This document shows, one piece after another, positions 8,823 to 18,419 of a stretch of DNA of 64,000 nucleotides. This stretch comes from CBDFKB01 sp965248715. Lineage in GTDB: Bacteria > Pseudomonadota > Alphaproteobacteria > Rhizobiales > Rhizobiaceae. Position numbers and translations under genes: made by a program. Positions within the stretch are counted from its first letter, which is position 1. Every line of letters starts with the position of its first letter. The notes beneath the pieces are model-generated. The model saw nothing but the letters and a program-made list of their open reading frames with translations, was not told the origin of the DNA and ran no database searches. The stretch covers positions 1-64,000 of the forward strand of contig CBDFKB010000007.1 of the NCBI GenBank assembly GCA_965248715.1. The letters run 5' to 3'.

Positions 8823-10250
8823 ATGTTTGATCGTTATCCCCGAGACCTTAGTGGGTATGGCGCCAATCCACCCGATCCGGCCTGGCCCGACAATGCGCGT
8901 ATAGCCGTACAATTCGTGGTCAACTACGAAGAAGGTGGTGAGAATTCGATTCTGCATGGCGATGTGGCATCGGAAGCGTTTTTGTCGGAAATTACTGGTG
9001 CAGCACCCTGGCCCGGCATGCGCAATTGGAACATGGAATCGATCTATGAATACGGCGCCAGAGCCGGATTCTGGCGCCTGCACCGCCTATTTGACCATGC
9101 CGGCATTCCCGTCACCGTTTTCGGCGTTGCCACCGCGCTGGCGCGTTCGCCGGAGCAAGTGGCGGCGATGGCGGAGGCAAATTGGGAAATCGCCTCCCAT
9201 GGCCTAAAATGGATCGACTACAAGGATTTTTCGCCCAAAGCTGAGACCGAACACATGATCGAGGCAATCGCCTTGCACCAGGAGGTTACCGGCCAGCGGC
9301 CGCGCGGTTGGTATACCGGGCGTTGTTCGATCAACAGTGTGGATATCATCGCCCGCGAGGGCAAATTTGCCTGGTGCGCCGATACTTATGCGGACGATCT
9401 GCCCTATTGGTACACGAGCGATGACAGTAACGCCGCACCGTTGTTGATGGTGCCCTATACCCTTGACGCCAACGATATGCGGTTCGCAATTACCGCCGGT
9501 TTTAGCGATGGCGAGGCGTTCTTCGTCTATTTGCGTGACAGTTTCGACGTGCTGTACGCTGAGGGACTGGCAGGCAGCCCAAAAATGATGAGCATCGGCC
9601 TGCATTGCCGCCTTGCCGGGCGGCCTGGCCGTCTGGCCGCGCTCAAGCGCTTCATCGACCATATCGACGGCCATGAAGGGGTGTGGTTGGCCAGGCGTAT
9701 CGATATCGCTGAACATTGGTGCGCCAACCATCCATACCATGGCCAAACCATGCCAAGTAATTTCGACCGAGCCACATTGGTTGAGACTTTTGGTGGAGTA
9801 TTCGAACATTCGTCTTGGGTCGCCGAGCGGGCCTTTGATGCGGGTCTCGCAACTGTGCATGACAGTGCTATTGGGCTGCACAACGCGCTTTGCCGCCAGT
9901 TCCGAACCGCAGACCGGGAAAAGCAATTGCAGGTGTTGCGCGCGCACCCGGACCTTGCCGGCAAGCTTGCCGCGGCAAACCGGTTGACCGAGGCTTCCAC
10001 CAACGAACAGGCTTCCGCCGGCCTTGACAGTTTGAGCGCTGCCGAACATGCCGCCTTTAGTGATCTCAACCAGCGTTATATTGAGAAATTCACCTTTCCA
10101 TTCATCATGGCGGTCAAGGGGCTTTCCAAGGACGAGATATTGAACGCATTTAGCAACCGCATCGACCATGATCCCGACACCGAATTTGCCACCGCCTGTA
10201 GCGAAGTGGAAAAAATCGCCCTGCTGCGTCTAAAGGAAATACTGCCATGA
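8823..10250 (+). CDS. puuE: Bifunctional allantoinase PuuE / OHCU decarboxylase
   Basis: Fusion of two enzymes of urate degradation, 475 residues. Residues 1 to about 305 are the polysaccharide-deacetylase-like allantoinase PuuE (YPRDLSGYG, VQFVVNYEEGGENS, ASHGLKWIDY, RGWYTGRCSINS), which opens allantoin to allantoate. Residues from about 310 are OHCU decarboxylase (HPDLAGKLA with the catalytic His, and FPFIMAVKG), which makes S-allantoin from OHCU. The fused enzyme thus performs consecutive steps, decarboxylase first. This fusion is known in alphaproteobacteria. The frame is open upstream, but MFDRYPRDL fits the family start; ATG at 8796 is an alternative. It overlaps alc by four bases. Confidence 0.94.
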   Translation: MFDRYPRDLSGYGANPPDPAWPDNARIAVQFVVNYEEGGENSILHGDVASEAFLSEITGAAPWPGMRNWNMESIYEYGARAGFWRLHRLFDHAGIPVTVFGVATALARSPEQVAAMAEANWEIASHGLKWIDYKDFSPKAETEHMIEAIALHQEVTGQRPRGWYTGRCSINSVDIIAREGKFAWCADTYADDLPYWYTSDDSNAAPLLMVPYTLDANDMRFAITAGFSDGEAFFVYLRDSFDVLYAEGLAGSPKMMSIGLHCRLAGRPGRLAALKRFIDHIDGHEGVWLARRIDIAEHWCANHPYHGQTMPSNFDRATLVETFGGVFEHSSWVAERAFDAGLATVHDSAIGLHNALCRQFRTADREKQLQVLRAHPDLAGKLAAANRLTEASTNEQASAGLDSLSAAEHAAFSDLNQRYIEKFTFPFIMAVKGLSKDEILNAFSNRIDHDPDTEFATACSEVEKIALLRLKEILP

Positions 10251-11284
10251 ACGAGCGCATTGTTGCGCCCAAAGTCGAACTGCCGCTATTTGCCGCCGGT
10301 TCGATCAATTTGGCCTCGGCCAAGCTCGGCGCCGCCGGCATCTCGTCGAGCGATGAATTCTTCGCGCCATTGGCGCGCATGCTCAGCGACGAGCCGCCGG
10401 TGTTCCTGCCAGTGGTCTATGACGAACACGGAAAGTGGATGGACGGCTGGGAATCCCGACGCCGGCGCGGGCCTGGCAACGACCATGCGGTGGTCCGCCT
10501 GGCCCGGCCTGGCACGATTAGCGGTTTCGATATCGACACCGCGTTTTTTACCGGCAATTACCCGCCGGCGGCGGCAATCGAGGCCGCCAATTGCCAAAGT
10601 GACGATGTCGACGAGGCGGCGTGGCAGACCATTTTGCCGAAGGTCGAACTAAATCCGGACGCACATCACTTCATGACCATCGGCGCCGATGTGGACCCGG
10701 CCACGGTTTGGACCCATGTCCGTTTGCAGATTTATCCCGACGGTGGCGTCGCCCGGCTTAAAGTGTTTGGTGCCGCCTATTTCGATTGGAACATGGTGGC
10801 CGAAGACGATGAGATTGACCTGGTGAGCCTGTTTCACGGTGGCCGGGCGCTGGCTCGCTCGGATGCCCACTATGGGGCGCCGGAACGGATGCTGGGTCCC
10901 GGTCGTGGCGAAAACATGGGGGATGGCTGGGAAACCGCGCGCCGGCGCGGCCCCGGCCATGACTGGGCGATCATTAAACTTGGCCATCGTGGTGTAATCG
11001 AAAAAGCGGTGGTCGACACGGCACATTTCAAGGGCAATTATCCCGAAAGCTGTACAATTCAAGGCATCGATCTTGGCGATGTCGATGTCAGCCTCGACCA
11101 GGACGCGGTCAAGGCGTCGCAAGACTGGCTAATGCTGATGGACAAGGTGGAGCTACGCGCAGATCACGTGCACGAAATCGGTTCTGATCATATTGCCAGT
11201 GGAGGGGCGGTTACCCATGTGCGGTTAAATATTCATCCCGATGGCGGGGTTAGCCGGCTGCGCCTGCGCGGCCGCAAAGCCTGA
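10247..11284 (+). CDS. alc: Allantoicase
   Basis: Hydrolyses allantoate to ureidoglycolate and urea, the step after PuuE. The 345 residues hold the two tandem allantoicase repeats, each with a GWESRRRRGPGND- or GWETARRRGPGHDW-type motif (about 67 and 226) and a later VRLQIYPDGGVARL or VRLNIHPDGGVSRL motif. The start codon overlaps the puuE stop (ATGA), implying translational coupling. Ureidoglycolate lyase and urease are not in the window. Confidence 0.95.
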   Translation: MNERIVAPKVELPLFAAGSINLASAKLGAAGISSSDEFFAPLARMLSDEPPVFLPVVYDEHGKWMDGWESRRRRGPGNDHAVVRLARPGTISGFDIDTAFFTGNYPPAAAIEAANCQSDDVDEAAWQTILPKVELNPDAHHFMTIGADVDPATVWTHVRLQIYPDGGVARLKVFGAAYFDWNMVAEDDEIDLVSLFHGGRALARSDAHYGAPERMLGPGRGENMGDGWETARRRGPGHDWAIIKLGHRGVIEKAVVDTAHFKGNYPESCTIQGIDLGDVDVSLDQDAVKASQDWLMLMDKVELRADHVHEIGSDHIASGGAVTHVRLNIHPDGGVSRLRLRGRKA

Positions 11285-11785
11285 TCATCTCCTTGGTTCC
11301 AATAGATCTGCGGACCGCAGCAAATAAGCCTTGCCAAAGCCGCCATTAAGGTCGGCTCGTTGCACGGCAATTCGGTAGAAGGCGAAATCGGCGAAATCCA
11401 CATAGAGTTTGGCTTTTGGATGATTTTCCAAATAACGCGCCCTAACCTGGCGATGTTGGTCGCTATGGCGATCCAACCGTTCCGCGGTGCCAACCACGGT
11501 AATGCGCGGATGGGCCAGCGGATCACCCCTGCCCGGTTCACCCAGCATCAGCGAACAACGGCCATCGGCGGCGACCGCCGACGCATGGGTCGATATATCG
11601 GAGCCAAGAAAAACCGGGCAACCGTGTGGGTCACTAACCACACCGACCCTAGATACCAGCGGGTAACCGTCCTTAGGATCGAGCACCGCCAGGCTGGCGA
11701 ATTTCGCATCGACAATTAGTGTGCGCGCCAATTGGATCGCGTGATCATCGACCGGCCGCAACACCTCAGCCTTGTTTTTCATCAT
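11285..11785 (-). CDS. Pyridoxamine 5'-phosphate oxidase-like (HugZ-type) protein
   Basis: 166 residues of the FMN-binding split-barrel/HugZ type: an N-terminal helix, then FASLAVLDPKDGYPLVSRVG, a strand with DISTHASAVAADGRCSLML and GRGDPLAHPRITVVG. HugZ relatives bind haem or flavin; the substrate here is unknown and the N-terminal half only is represented compared with full HugZ. ATG at 11785 follows AAAGGTAAA; the frame continues 17 codons further up without a better start. Its stop abuts the alc stop, so the genes converge. Function is a family-level guess. Confidence 0.75.
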   Translation of the reverse strand: MMKNKAEVLRPVDDHAIQLARTLIVDAKFASLAVLDPKDGYPLVSRVGVVSDPHGCPVFLGSDISTHASAVAADGRCSLMLGEPGRGDPLAHPRITVVGTAERLDRHSDQHRQVRARYLENHPKAKLYVDFADFAFYRIAVQRADLNGGFGKAYLLRSADLLEPRR

Positions 11786-11898
11786 TTTACCTTTGTCACT
11801 GGCCGCAGGAATCCAAATCTTAGGTTCACGATCCAAGCCACTTCACACCCGGCATCTTCCCAGATAAGTTCCGGCAAACGGAAATCGGAGGAACCTAC

Positions 11899-13524
11899 AT
11901 GCACGGATTGATGATGCATGACAAATTGCTGGTCTCAAATCTGATCGACCATGCCGCGCGCTATCACGGTGACGCGGAAGTGGTGTCGGTTTCCTCGGAT
12001 GGGACGCTTTCGCGTCACACCTATGGCGAAATTCTACCGCGCTCGAAACGGCTGACCTCAGCGTTCGCCAAACGCGGGCTAAAACACTCCGACCGCATCG
12101 CCACTTTAGCCTGGAACAATATTCGCCATTTCGAGCTCTACTACGCGATTTCCGGCGGTGGATATGTGTGCCATACGGTCAATCCGCGCCTGTTCGCCGA
12201 TCAAATGATCTACATCATCAACCATGCCGAGGACAAACTCCTGTTCTTCGACAAAACCTTCATGGCGCTGGTTGGGCCACTACGCGAAAAGCTCAATGTG
12301 GAAACCTATGTGCTGATGGAACCGCGCGACGATGCAATCGCCGCCGACCATCCCTGGATCGAATTCTACGAAGAATTTGTCGCCGAGGGCAGTGACGACG
12401 ACTGGCCAGACGATGTCGACGAACTCGATGCCTCCAGCCTGTGCTATACCTCCGGCACCACCGGCAACCCCAAGGGCGTGCTTTACTCACACCGCACAAC
12501 CGTGCTGCACGCGATGGCATCGGTCGCGCCTGATGTAATGAATTTGTCGGCGCGTGAAACCATTTTGCCCGTGGTACCGATGTTCCACGTCAATGCTTGG
12601 GGATTGACCTATGCTTGCCCAATGGTCGGCGCCAAACTTATCTTACCGGGACCCGGCCTCGACGGCGCCAGCCTGACCAAGCTTCTAGTCGACGAAAAAG
12701 TTACCATGGCTGCTGGCGTGCCGACGATCTGGAAAGGTCTGCTCGACCATCTCGACGCCACCCAAACCAAATTGCCCGATCTGAAAAACACGATTATCGG
12801 CGGCTCGGCCTGCCCGCCATCGATGATCGAGAAATTCAGAAATGATTATGGCGTTGACGTACTGCACGCCTGGGGCATGACCGAATTAAGCCCGCTTGGC
12901 AGCGTCAACAATCTCAAGAGCAAACATTTGGCACTGCCCGAAGCCGATCAGATCGCGCTTAGGGTCTCGCAAGGCCGGCCGCCATATGGCATCGAACTCG
13001 GCATTTTCGACGAGGACGGCAAGCAATTGCCCAATGATGGCACGTCCCAAGGTGAATTGTATTGCCGCGGTCTGTGGGTGATAAGCGACTATTTCCACAA
13101 TCAGGAGGGTTCGCCCCTGCGCGATGGCTGGTTCCCAACCGGTGATGTGGCAACACTCGACCAAGACGGCTACATGGTGATCCGCGACCGCTCGAAAGAC
13201 GTGATCAAGTCCGGCGGGGAATGGATCAGTTCGGTGGAACTGGAAAACCTCGCCGTCGCCCACCCCGATGTCGCCGACGCAGCGGTAATCGCCGCCACCC
13301 ATAGCAAATGGGACGAACGGCCACTATTGATCGTCATCCCAAAGGAAGGCGCCAAATGCGACGAACAGGAATTGTTGGCCTATTATACCGACAAGGTGGC
13401 TAAATGGTGGATTCCTGATGCGGTCAAGGTGGTCGACGAAATTCCCCGCAACGCCACCGGCAAAATTTGGAAAACCGTGCTGCGCGAGAGATACGGCAAC
13501 GAATTGATCGACCGCGGCATGTAA
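11899..13524 (+). CDS. Acyl-CoA ligase of the AlkK/DmdB type
   Basis: ANL-superfamily acyl-CoA synthetase, 541 residues. P-loop-like YTSGTTGNPKG (about 190), HAWGMTELSP (about 325), GWFPTGDVATLD (about 410), and the C-terminal lysine motif PRNATGKIWK. The N-terminus MHGLMMHDKLLVSNLIDHAA and the WNNIRHFELYYAISG stretch are typical of medium-chain fatty acid and 3-methylthiopropionate CoA ligases, which are hard to separate by eye. RBS GGAGGAACCTAC precedes the ATG. It stands alone between the allantoicase end and a DUF2332 gene, so context does not identify the acid. Confidence 0.85.
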   Translation: MHGLMMHDKLLVSNLIDHAARYHGDAEVVSVSSDGTLSRHTYGEILPRSKRLTSAFAKRGLKHSDRIATLAWNNIRHFELYYAISGGGYVCHTVNPRLFADQMIYIINHAEDKLLFFDKTFMALVGPLREKLNVETYVLMEPRDDAIAADHPWIEFYEEFVAEGSDDDWPDDVDELDASSLCYTSGTTGNPKGVLYSHRTTVLHAMASVAPDVMNLSARETILPVVPMFHVNAWGLTYACPMVGAKLILPGPGLDGASLTKLLVDEKVTMAAGVPTIWKGLLDHLDATQTKLPDLKNTIIGGSACPPSMIEKFRNDYGVDVLHAWGMTELSPLGSVNNLKSKHLALPEADQIALRVSQGRPPYGIELGIFDEDGKQLPNDGTSQGELYCRGLWVISDYFHNQEGSPLRDGWFPTGDVATLDQDGYMVIRDRSKDVIKSGGEWISSVELENLAVAHPDVADAAVIAATHSKWDERPLLIVIPKEGAKCDEQELLAYYTDKVAKWWIPDAVKVVDEIPRNATGKIWKTVLRERYGNELIDRGM

Positions 13525-13560
13525 TCGCTTGGTCGGTAACCAACCCTACGATTGGAATTG

Positions 13561-14625
13561 ATGAGCGAGACTAATGTCCGCGCCTCGTTTTACCGCCAAG
13601 CGGAAGCTTGCGCTGAACTAGGCTCGCCATTTACTGCCACCTTGTGTCGGTTGCTCGGTGATCGGCTTGAGCATGATACCCCGGTTGGACGCAAAGTGTT
13701 TGCCTGGCAAGGCGATCCGGGCGGCACAGGTGGCGCGGTGGCGCTCAGGCTTTGCGGCGCCCTGCACGGCCTGGTGCTGGAAAATGTCGATGCAGGGCTG
13801 GCTGCCGTCTACCCAGCATCCGCAGCGACGATTGCGGAACCGGCGTTGTGGCAGGCGGTCGAACGGGCGTTGATCGACAATGATGCATTTGTGCTGGAAC
13901 GACTAAAATCGCCACCGCAAACCAATGAGGTGCGGCGCTCAGCGGCGTTAGTACCGGGCTTTCTTGCCATCGCCGCTACTACCGGCAAGCCGTTGGTGCT
14001 GTCGGAGATCGGCGCCAGCTCCGGTATAAACTTGTGTTGGGACCAATACCGGTATCGGTTGGGCGACCTTAACTGGGGCAACGCGGACGCAAATGTTGTG
14101 CTCGAGCCACAATGGGACGGCCCATCGCCACCTGATGCCAAGGTCACGGTCCAGCAACGGCGCGGTTGCGATCTCAACCCGCTGGATGCGGGCGACCCCG
14201 CCGACCGTTTGCGCTTATTGTCCTACATTTGGCCCGATCAGCACCAACGCCTTGAACGCACTCGATACGCGCTCGAGGTCGCCGCCAAATCTGACGCAAT
14301 CGTCGACCGCGCCGACGCCGCCGATTGGCTGGAACAACGTCTAGCGATGCAAATTGATGGAGCCACACACGTGCTGTTTCATTCCATCACCTGGCAATAT
14401 CTGCCGTCAACCGTTCGAATTCGGGTCGAGGCGGCGATTGCCGCCGCCGCCGCCCGAGCTAACGCCAGTGCACCATTTGCCCATTTGCAAATGGAGGCCG
14501 ATGATCAATCCCCGGGCGCAGGTTTGTCGCTAACGATATGGCCTGGCGGCGAGCGCCGCGCCATCGGCCGGACCGACTATCACGGCCGCTGGGTCGATTG
14601 GTCGGGATTTGACTTAACCAATTGA
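13561..14625 (+). CDS. DUF2332 family protein
   Basis: 354-residue cytoplasmic protein matching DUF2332: RASFYRQAEACAELGSPFTA near the start, RSAALVPGFLAIAA and LSEIGASSGINLCWDQYRY (about 150), RRGCDLNPLDAGDP, and a late VLFHSITWQYLP. The GASSGINL loop resembles the glycine-rich loop of SAM-dependent methyltransferases, which suggests but does not show a methyltransferase-like fold. The ATG at 13561 is preferred over an upstream TTG at 13552. Encoded 36 bases after the acyl-CoA ligase on the same strand, possibly co-transcribed. Role unknown. Confidence 0.8.
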   Translation: MSETNVRASFYRQAEACAELGSPFTATLCRLLGDRLEHDTPVGRKVFAWQGDPGGTGGAVALRLCGALHGLVLENVDAGLAAVYPASAATIAEPALWQAVERALIDNDAFVLERLKSPPQTNEVRRSAALVPGFLAIAATTGKPLVLSEIGASSGINLCWDQYRYRLGDLNWGNADANVVLEPQWDGPSPPDAKVTVQQRRGCDLNPLDAGDPADRLRLLSYIWPDQHQRLERTRYALEVAAKSDAIVDRADAADWLEQRLAMQIDGATHVLFHSITWQYLPSTVRIRVEAAIAAAAARANASAPFAHLQMEADDQSPGAGLSLTIWPGGERRAIGRTDYHGRWVDWSGFDLTN

Positions 14626-14626
14626 T

Positions 14627-14959
14627 TTAGCGAATCACCTGGCAAATGTAACGTGCAAATACCCAACCGCTCGGCCCGGAATAATTCTCGTCGTGCTCGC
14701 TGGCACGAACGATCACATGGCGCCAACCGTTTTCGGCAAAGGGCTCACTCGACAAAAGCCAGGAACCTGGTCCCAACCGCATGATCTCGTCACATTTGCT
14801 CGACCCGCAGGTACGCAAGGACAAATAATTGTCGCCTTGCGGATTGAGCCGGCAGACGATGAAGTCCTCGCCAGAATAGGCAATAGCGGCCTGAATTCCG
14901 ACAGCCAGCACAGCCTGGGCAATGAACAGGATAACGATCATTTTCAATGCACATTTCAT
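14627..14959 (-). CDS. Secreted SH3-like domain protein
   Basis: 110 residues: a signal peptide or N-terminal anchor (MKCALKMIVILFIAQAVLAV), then a small bacterial SH3-like domain with DNYLSLRTCGSSKCDEIMRL, LGPGSWLL, GWRHVIV and SGWVFARYIC. Two or three cysteine pairs fit an exported protein. SH3b domains often bind peptidoglycan or metal. Convergent with the DUF2332 gene, one base from its stop. Specific role not recognised. Confidence 0.7.
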   Translation of the reverse strand: MKCALKMIVILFIAQAVLAVGIQAAIAYSGEDFIVCRLNPQGDNYLSLRTCGSSKCDEIMRLGPGSWLLSSEPFAENGWRHVIVRASEHDENYSGPSGWVFARYICQVIR

Positions 14960-15132
14960 GGCATTTTCCTTTTCGAATGGGAAAGAATAACATTATCGTC
15001 ACTTGGGATAAACCGGATTGCAATAAGCGCCATCTTACGTTAACGTAAGAAGCAACGATGCTGACTGGTGTCTGCTGCCTTGACGCCGGCTTCATCTACA
15101 AATGCACCCCACCAACCAAGGAAATCCAGATT

Positions 15133-15429
15133 ATGTCGATCGAACAGGCAACCAAATCCATTGCGGACAAAGTGGGCGACAATAGCGGCCTCGGTGCCAC
15201 GGTCAAATTTGACTGCGGCGACGATGGCGTTATTTACGTTGACGGCGCTTCGAGCCCCAACGCGGTCACCAACGACAACAATGATGCCGACTGCACCGTC
15301 AATCTCAGCCTCGATACTCTGAATGCTTTGGTCGCCGGCGATCTCGACCCCACAGCGGCCTTCATGCAGGGCAAGCTGAAAGTCGATGGCGACATGGGTG
15401 TCGCCATGCGTCTTGGCAACGTATTGTAA
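15133..15429 (+). CDS. SCP2 sterol-binding domain protein
   Basis: 98-residue single-domain sterol carrier protein 2-like protein: GLGATVKFDCGDDGVIYVDG, DADCTVNLSLDTLNALVAGDLDP and the characteristic end AFMQGKLKVDGDMGVAMRLG. Such stand-alone domains bind acyl chains or other hydrophobic ligands. The frame opens 75 bases earlier, but ATG at 15133 with AAGGAAATCCAG upstream gives a family-like N-terminus. A strong terminator follows 23 bases after the stop. Confidence 0.88.
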   Translation: MSIEQATKSIADKVGDNSGLGATVKFDCGDDGVIYVDGASSPNAVTNDNNDADCTVNLSLDTLNALVAGDLDPTAAFMQGKLKVDGDMGVAMRLGNVL

Positions 15430-15451
15430 CCAAGGCCCCAGACGAAATTTG

Positions 15452-15484
15452 GCCCGGTGGCAACCCTGCTACCGGGCTTTTTAT
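15452..15484 (+). terminator. Rho-independent terminator after the SCP2 gene
   Basis: GCCCGGTGGC-AACCCT-GCTACCGGGC, a 10-bp stem with one G-U pair and a 6-base loop, followed by TTTTTATT. Its tail overlaps the guaD stop on the other strand; the reverse direction lacks a comparable T tract. Confidence 0.85.
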
Positions 15485-16812
15485 TTGCGGGTGCTGGTTG
15501 GCGGCTTGCATGGCAGGCCGGCAACATAGGTCTCGGTGACAGCACGGTCGTCGCCCATAATCATCAGAGCAAACAACACATCGTGCAAATCGTTGGAAAG
15601 GCGGTGACGCTCGGCCATGATCGGGGTTGCGCGCGGATCGAGCACCGCTAGATCGGCGCTCATGCCTGGCGCAATCGCGCCGATTTCATCTTCCAAGCCA
15701 AGCACCCTGGCATTGCCAAGCGTCGCCAGGTAAAATGCCTGGAACGCTGAAATACGCGCGCCGACCAATTGTGACACGGTGTAAGCATCGCGCAGGGTCT
15801 GCAACATTGAAAAACCGGTGCCGCCACCAATATCGCTGCCTACCCCAACTTGTACAAATTGCCGGCAATGGCGGAGCTGGTGATGGCCGGAGCCAAGAAA
15901 ATTGTTCGAGGTTGGGCAATGTACGATGTGCGAACCAGCATCGGAAAGCGCGTCGAGCTCGCGCTGCGACAAATGGATGCCATGGGCGAAACAACTTTTC
16001 GGCCCCAGCAACCCGTAACGCTGGTACACGTCGGTGTAATCCTTCGACCACGGAAAATCTTTTGCTACGGTTGCAATTTCACGTTGGTTTTCCGACAAAT
16101 GGGTCTGCATCCACGCATCAGGAAATTCCCTGACCAAGGCACCGGCGGCTTCCAATTGTGCCTCGCTCGAAGTTACCGCGAAACGTGGCGAAATCCCATA
16201 GCCGACCCTTGGCGCGCCACGCCAACGTTCGATCAATGCCTTGCTTTCGTCATAGGCTAATTGCGCCGTGTCGGTTAGCCCGGTTGGCGCGTTGCGGTCC
16301 ATCATCGTGCGGCCGGAGATCACCCGCATGCCACGCGAACCGCAAGCGGCAAATAAGGCATCAACAGCGGCGACATGAATGGTCGAGAACGCCTGGATCG
16401 CGGTGATGCCGTGGCGCAGCAATTCATCCAGGAATAATTGCGCTGCTTGTTCGGCGATCGCTTTGTCGCCATAGCGTTGTTCTTCGATAAAGGTGTAGCG
16501 GTTGAGCCAATCGAGCAGGTCTTTACCGTAGGCTGCGATCATTCGATATTGCGGAAAATGCAGATGGGTATCGATAAAGCCCGGCAATATCAGCCGCTCG
16601 CCATGATCGTCCCGTGGCAGATCGCGATATTGCCCCGGCAACACCCCGCGTTCACCGACCCAAGCGATTTTTCCCGCTTCATCGACCACGATAGCGCCGG
16701 CTGTAATGTGGGTAAAACTGTCGACCCCATCGGTGACAAACGGGTCATCGACGAAGGTAACGATCTGGCCGCAAATGACTTTCCCGGCGGGCTGGGCAGA
16801 AGGTGCGCTCAT
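15481..16812 (-). CDS. guaD: Guanine deaminase
   Basis: Zn amidohydrolase converting guanine to xanthine, feeding the divergent xdhAB genes. 443 residues, normal for bacterial GuaD. Seen: metal-binding GFIDTHLHFPQYRMIA with HxH, LLDWLNRYTFIEEQRY, MQTHLSENQREI, FAHGIHLSQREL and VGVGSDIGGGTGFSML with the catalytic Asp. The open frame runs 34 codons further up; ATG at 16812 (MSAPSAQPAGK) was chosen from the family start and leaves 137 bp to xdhA. Confidence 0.93.
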   Translation of the reverse strand: MSAPSAQPAGKVICGQIVTFVDDPFVTDGVDSFTHITAGAIVVDEAGKIAWVGERGVLPGQYRDLPRDDHGERLILPGFIDTHLHFPQYRMIAAYGKDLLDWLNRYTFIEEQRYGDKAIAEQAAQLFLDELLRHGITAIQAFSTIHVAAVDALFAACGSRGMRVISGRTMMDRNAPTGLTDTAQLAYDESKALIERWRGAPRVGYGISPRFAVTSSEAQLEAAGALVREFPDAWMQTHLSENQREIATVAKDFPWSKDYTDVYQRYGLLGPKSCFAHGIHLSQRELDALSDAGSHIVHCPTSNNFLGSGHHQLRHCRQFVQVGVGSDIGGGTGFSMLQTLRDAYTVSQLVGARISAFQAFYLATLGNARVLGLEDEIGAIAPGMSADLAVLDPRATPIMAERHRLSNDLHDVLFALMIMGDDRAVTETYVAGLPCKPPTSTRK

Positions 16813-16949
16813 CGGTGCACTGTTGCCGATCGTGTTTGCGCTGGCAATATGGATCGTTACTATTTGCCAAAATTGAGCTCTTTTCAAACCCCGATTTCGT
16901 GCTACCGTCACCACAAATCAGCAACGCCGGTGAGCAGTACTGAGGACAA

Positions 16950-18419
16950 ATGACCGACAACAAGCAAAACACCGGTCCGATTGTTATTTTGCGCGCCGGC
17001 AAACCGGTTGAAATTGCCGAGGTTGATCCAAACGAAACCCTGCTCGACTATTTGCGTTTGCGCGAACGGGCGACCGGCACCAAGGAAGGGTGCGCTGAAG
17101 GCGATTGCGGCGCCTGCACGGTGGCAATCGGCCGCCTGATCGACGGCAAACTTACGTATGAGCCGGTAAATTCGTGCATCCAATTGCTGGCCATGGCGCA
17201 CGGCAAGGACGTGATCACGGTCGACGATTTGGCTAACAACGGTGAACTGCATCCAGTGCAGCGCGCCATGGTTGACCAGCACGCTTCGCAGTGCGGATTT
17301 TGCACCCCGGGCATCGTCATGAGCCTGTTTGCGCTTTACCATAGCGGCGAAACCACCGATCGCGCAAACGTCAATGACTGGCTGGCCGGTAATCTGTGCC
17401 GGTGTACCGGCTACCGGCCGATCGCCGCCGCCGTTGAAGCCTGGCAAGGTCCGCGTTCCGACCGGTTTGCTGGCGCAATCGCCAAAACCGAGGAAAAGCT
17501 GCGGGCCCTGGCCTTGGGCGATCTGCTGATCGGCGACGAGGAGCGGTTCTTTGCTGCCCCGGCCAGCCTCGACAGCCTGCTCGCGCTCGCCGATAAGCAC
17601 CGTGACGCGACCATCGTCGCCGGTGCCACCGATGTGGGACTATGGATCACCAAACAATTGCGCGACCTGCCAAAGATCATCCACGTCGGACGGGTCGCCG
17701 GCTTCGCAGATATTAGAGACGAAGGCGATACGATCCGTATTATGGCTGGTGCGACGTATCGCGATGCCGAGGCGGCACTTGGGTCGATTGACCCAGACGT
17801 CGGCGAAATCGTGCGCCGTATCGGCTCCAAACAGGTACGTGCCTCAGGTACCCTCGGTGGCAACATCGCCAACGGTTCGCCAATCGGCGATACCCCACCG
17901 GTGTTGATCGCGCTTGGCGCTGAACTGGAACTAGCCGCGCTTTGCGGCCGCCGAACCATGGTGCTGGAAAAATTCTTCATCGAATACGGCAAGCAGGACC
18001 GCCGGCCGGGCGAAATCGTCGCCTCGGTCACCGTACCGCGTCTGGCGCCAAACCAAAAATTCCGAGCGTTCAAAATCTCGAAACGGTTCGACCAGGATAT
18101 TTCCGCCCTGCTCGGCGCATTTTGTTTCACCCTCGAAGGCAGTCATATCACCGTCGCGCGGATCGTCTTTGGCGGCATGGCCGCGACACCGAAACGCGCC
18201 GCCAAAGCAGAAGCCGCGATCATTGGTGCGACCCTTGACGACGAGAAATCCTGGCAAAACGCGATAACGGCGCTTGAAGATGATTTTTCGCCGATCGCCG
18301 ACATGCGCGCCAGCGCCGACTATCGGCGCACCGTAGCCGGCAATCTGTTGGCGAAAGCGTTAAATGAAATCGCCGGCGAGCAAGCTACCCGGGTTATCGG
18401 CGAACGGGAGGCCAGCTGA
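16950..18419 (+). CDS. xdhA: Xanthine dehydrogenase small subunit (2Fe-2S and FAD)
   Basis: 489 residues; passes electrons from the molybdenum subunit to NAD+. N-terminal 2Fe-2S domain with CAEGDCGAC (about 48-56), helical 2Fe-2S domain with CGFCTPG and CRCTGYRP, then a CO-dehydrogenase-type FAD domain from about 190 (VAGATDVGLWITKQ, GSKQVRASGTLGGNIANGSP). GAGGAC precedes the ATG. The stop overlaps the xdhB start by one base (TGATG). Divergent from guaD, so xanthine production and use share a promoter region. Confidence 0.95.
   Translation: MTDNKQNTGPIVILRAGKPVEIAEVDPNETLLDYLRLRERATGTKEGCAEGDCGACTVAIGRLIDGKLTYEPVNSCIQLLAMAHGKDVITVDDLANNGELHPVQRAMVDQHASQCGFCTPGIVMSLFALYHSGETTDRANVNDWLAGNLCRCTGYRPIAAAVEAWQGPRSDRFAGAIAKTEEKLRALALGDLLIGDEERFFAAPASLDSLLALADKHRDATIVAGATDVGLWITKQLRDLPKIIHVGRVAGFADIRDEGDTIRIMAGATYRDAEAALGSIDPDVGEIVRRIGSKQVRASGTLGGNIANGSPIGDTPPVLIALGAELELAALCGRRTMVLEKFFIEYGKQDRRPGEIVASVTVPRLAPNQKFRAFKISKRFDQDISALLGAFCFTLEGSHITVARIVFGGMAATPKRAAKAEAAIIGATLDDEKSWQNAITALEDDFSPIADMRASADYRRTVAGNLLAKALNEIAGEQATRVIGEREAS

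Noticed and set aside
9204..10169. 321-codon minus frame opposite the puuE fusion
   Set aside because: Overlaps a confidently identified gene completely and shows no domain.
16813..16949. A second copy of the purine-cluster palindrome between guaD and xdhA
   Set aside because: Only TTTGCGCTGGCAAT is found, which lacks the symmetric arms.
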